Shown here: positions 62,772-64,000 of the stretch, one piece after another
Layout of the letters: every line of letters starts with the position of its first letter
Position numbering within the stretch: position 1 is the first letter of the stretch
Translations under genes and position numbers: made by a program
Notes under the pieces: generated by a model
Told to the model about the DNA's origin: nothing
The model's database searches: none
Seen by the model: only the letters and a program-made list of their open reading frames with translations
From: Burkholderia guangdongensis
GTDB taxonomy: Bacteria; Pseudomonadota; Gammaproteobacteria; Burkholderiales; Burkholderiaceae
Length of the DNA: 64,000 nucleotides
Direction of reading: 5' to 3'
Assembly: GCF_013403875.1 (NCBI RefSeq)
Contig: NZ_JACBNX010000009.1
Span: 62,001-126,000 of the forward strand

Positions 62772-64000
62772 ATGGACTGCAAACGTAGAACCTTCCTGCT
62801 GGGCGGTGCGGGGGCCGCGACCCTGCTCGTCGTCGGCTGGGCGGCGTGGCGCACCGACGACCGGCTCGCCACGCCCGCGTCGTTGAAGTCGATGCGCGAC
62901 GACATACCGCTGAACGGCTGGGTGCTGATCAACGCGAACGACGACGTGACCGTCGTGATGAGCCAGTCGGAAATGGGCCAGGGCGTGCATACGGGTGCCG
63001 CGATGCTGCTCGCCGACGAGCTCGACGCGGACTGGTCGCGCGTGCGCATCGCGATGTCGCCGCTCGACACGATCTACAAGAACCGCGAAAGCCTCGCCGA
63101 CGGCCTGCCGTTCCGCCCCGACGACACCGGCCCGGTCGCGCAAGGCACGAAGGCACTCGCGCGATTCGGCGCGCGCTTCGTCGACGCGATGGCAACGGGC
63201 GGCTCGACGAGCATCATCGAACTGTGGCGTCCGATGCGGGAAGCCGGCGCCGCCGCGCGCATGATGCTGCGCAGCGCCGCCGCGCGGCAATGGGACGTGC
63301 CCGCCGACGAATGCGAGACGAAAGCCGGCCGCGTGCTGCATCGATCCTCCGGACGCTCCGCCACATACGGCGAGCTCGTCCATCTCGCGGCCGGCGAGCC
63401 GCGCCCCACGCGGATCGAACTCAAGGACCCGAAAACCTTCACGCTGATCGGCAAGCGGGTGAATCGCATCGAGGCGCGCGCGAAGACCGACGGCAGCGCG
63501 CGCTTCGGCATCGACGCGCTGCCCGACGGCTTGCTGTACGCGAGCATCACGATGTGCCCGACGCTCGGCGGCAAGGCGGTGGGTTTCGACCAGTCCGGGG
63601 TCGCGAGCATGAACGGCGTGACCGGCATCTTCAACATCGATCCGTACAACGGCGGAACCGGCGGCGTCGCGGTGATCGCGGAGAATCCGTTCATCGCGCT
63701 GCGCACGCTGTGCCAGTTGTCGATCTCGTGGGATCACGGGCCGGCTGCGCACGTCAGCACCGGCGACGTGCGCGCGACGCTGCTGCGCGCGCTCGACGGC
63801 GATGCGGGCGGCCACGTGTTCTATGCGACCGGCGACGCCGATGCCGCGCTGAGCCGGACGACGCCGGTCGTCGTCGAGTACGAAGCGCCCTACCTCGCGC
63901 ACGGCGCGCTCGAGCCGATGAACTGCACCGCGCAGGTCGACGACGATTCGGCGACGATCTGGGTCGGCACGCAGTTGCCGATGGTCGCGCGCAAGGCCGT
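62772..64000 (+). CDS. Tat-exported molybdopterin-binding dehydrogenase subunit (isoquinoline 1-oxidoreductase beta type), partial
   Basis: Open to the end of the window, 409 codons seen. Twin-arginine signal CKRRTFLLGGAGAATLLVVGWA; then GWVLINANDDVTVVMSQSEMGQGVHTGAAMLLADEL, the Mo-cofactor entry motif (MGQG), and EARAKTDGSARFGID...ASITMCP, the usual xanthine-dehydrogenase-family order. EYEAPYLAHGALEPMNCTA is the Gln/Glu-Pro-Met motif. Members oxidise aldehydes or N-heterocycles in the periplasm with a [2Fe-2S] partner, not visible here. The ATG at 62761 is followed at once by a stop, so 62772 is the start. Confidence 0.88.
   Translation, partial: MDCKRRTFLLGGAGAATLLVVGWAAWRTDDRLATPASLKSMRDDIPLNGWVLINANDDVTVVMSQSEMGQGVHTGAAMLLADELDADWSRVRIAMSPLDTIYKNRESLADGLPFRPDDTGPVAQGTKALARFGARFVDAMATGGSTSIIELWRPMREAGAAARMMLRSAAARQWDVPADECETKAGRVLHRSSGRSATYGELVHLAAGEPRPTRIELKDPKTFTLIGKRVNRIEARAKTDGSARFGIDALPDGLLYASITMCPTLGGKAVGFDQSGVASMNGVTGIFNIDPYNGGTGGVAVIAENPFIALRTLCQLSISWDHGPAAHVSTGDVRATLLRALDGDAGGHVFYATGDADAALSRTTPVVVEYEAPYLAHGALEPMNCTAQVDDDSATIWVGTQLPMVARKA

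Overview
The window reads as chromosome of a Burkholderia-type betaproteobacterium. It is strongly GC-rich, the tmRNA tag is ANDDTFALAA, and it carries the usual neighbourhoods gyrA-serC-pheA-tyrA-aroA-cmk-rpsA-ihfB-lapAB-ugd-hldA-hldD-cysM, rpsP-rimM-trmD-rplS and ompA-ubiG-gph-ssrA. The species cannot be fixed from sequence reading alone. All calls rest on reading motifs by eye; no database search was run.

Layout. 1-382: 3' end of a proline-rich gene and its terminator. 460-11820: thyA and folA, transcribed outward, enclose a complete secretion/assembly locus: a sigma-54 activator on the minus strand, a sigma-54 promoter, seven co-directional genes (3404-9631) that look like a divergent Fap functional-amyloid operon (order B-C-D-E-F, preceded by two unrecognised small secreted proteins), and a second, paralogous sigma-54 activator. 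This is the most interesting part of the window. 11869-25964: housekeeping genes (pmbA, yjgA, mogA, orn, an M48 CAAX-type protease, rsgA, a CobD/CbiB-like protein, a NUDIX hydrolase, rplS-trmD-rimM-rpsP, a PQQ-type sugar dehydrogenase, a TM2 protein), then a radical-SAM gene with a near-consensus LexA box, and an lrp gene divergent from dadA. 26107-35667: dadA, etfBA, the methionine importer metNIQ, a lysophospholipase-like hydrolase, a histone-deacetylase-like amidohydrolase and mltB. 35740-53456: a long minus-strand run from gyrA down to cysM (topoisomerase, serine and aromatic amino-acid synthesis, ribosomal protein S1, IHF, LPS heptose and UDP-glucuronate synthesis, LPS quality control). 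53986-56632: ompA, ubiG, gph and ssrA (tmRNA).

56633-58466 is a small island in the 3' end of ssrA. It is bounded by a 23-bp exact direct repeat of the tmRNA 3' end, holds only an AbiEi/AbiEii type IV toxin-antitoxin pair, and has no integrase. The right junction cuts a reading frame whose first residues look like an HTH-antitoxin N-terminus. 58602-64000 is accessory in character: a sigma-factor-like hypothetical, a short secreted protein, a DUF6765-like protein, a GMC-type oxidoreductase and, divergent and running off the window, a Tat-exported molybdopterin dehydrogenase subunit.

Two themes cross the window. (1) The fap-like genes, the sigma-54 promoter and the two activators form one regulatory and structural unit: subunits, C39 protease, FapE-like factor, outer-membrane pore, and dedicated control. 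(2) Degenerate 9-bp tandem repeats occur at five places, each at the very start or stop of a gene, which suggests slippage-driven variation of gene ends.
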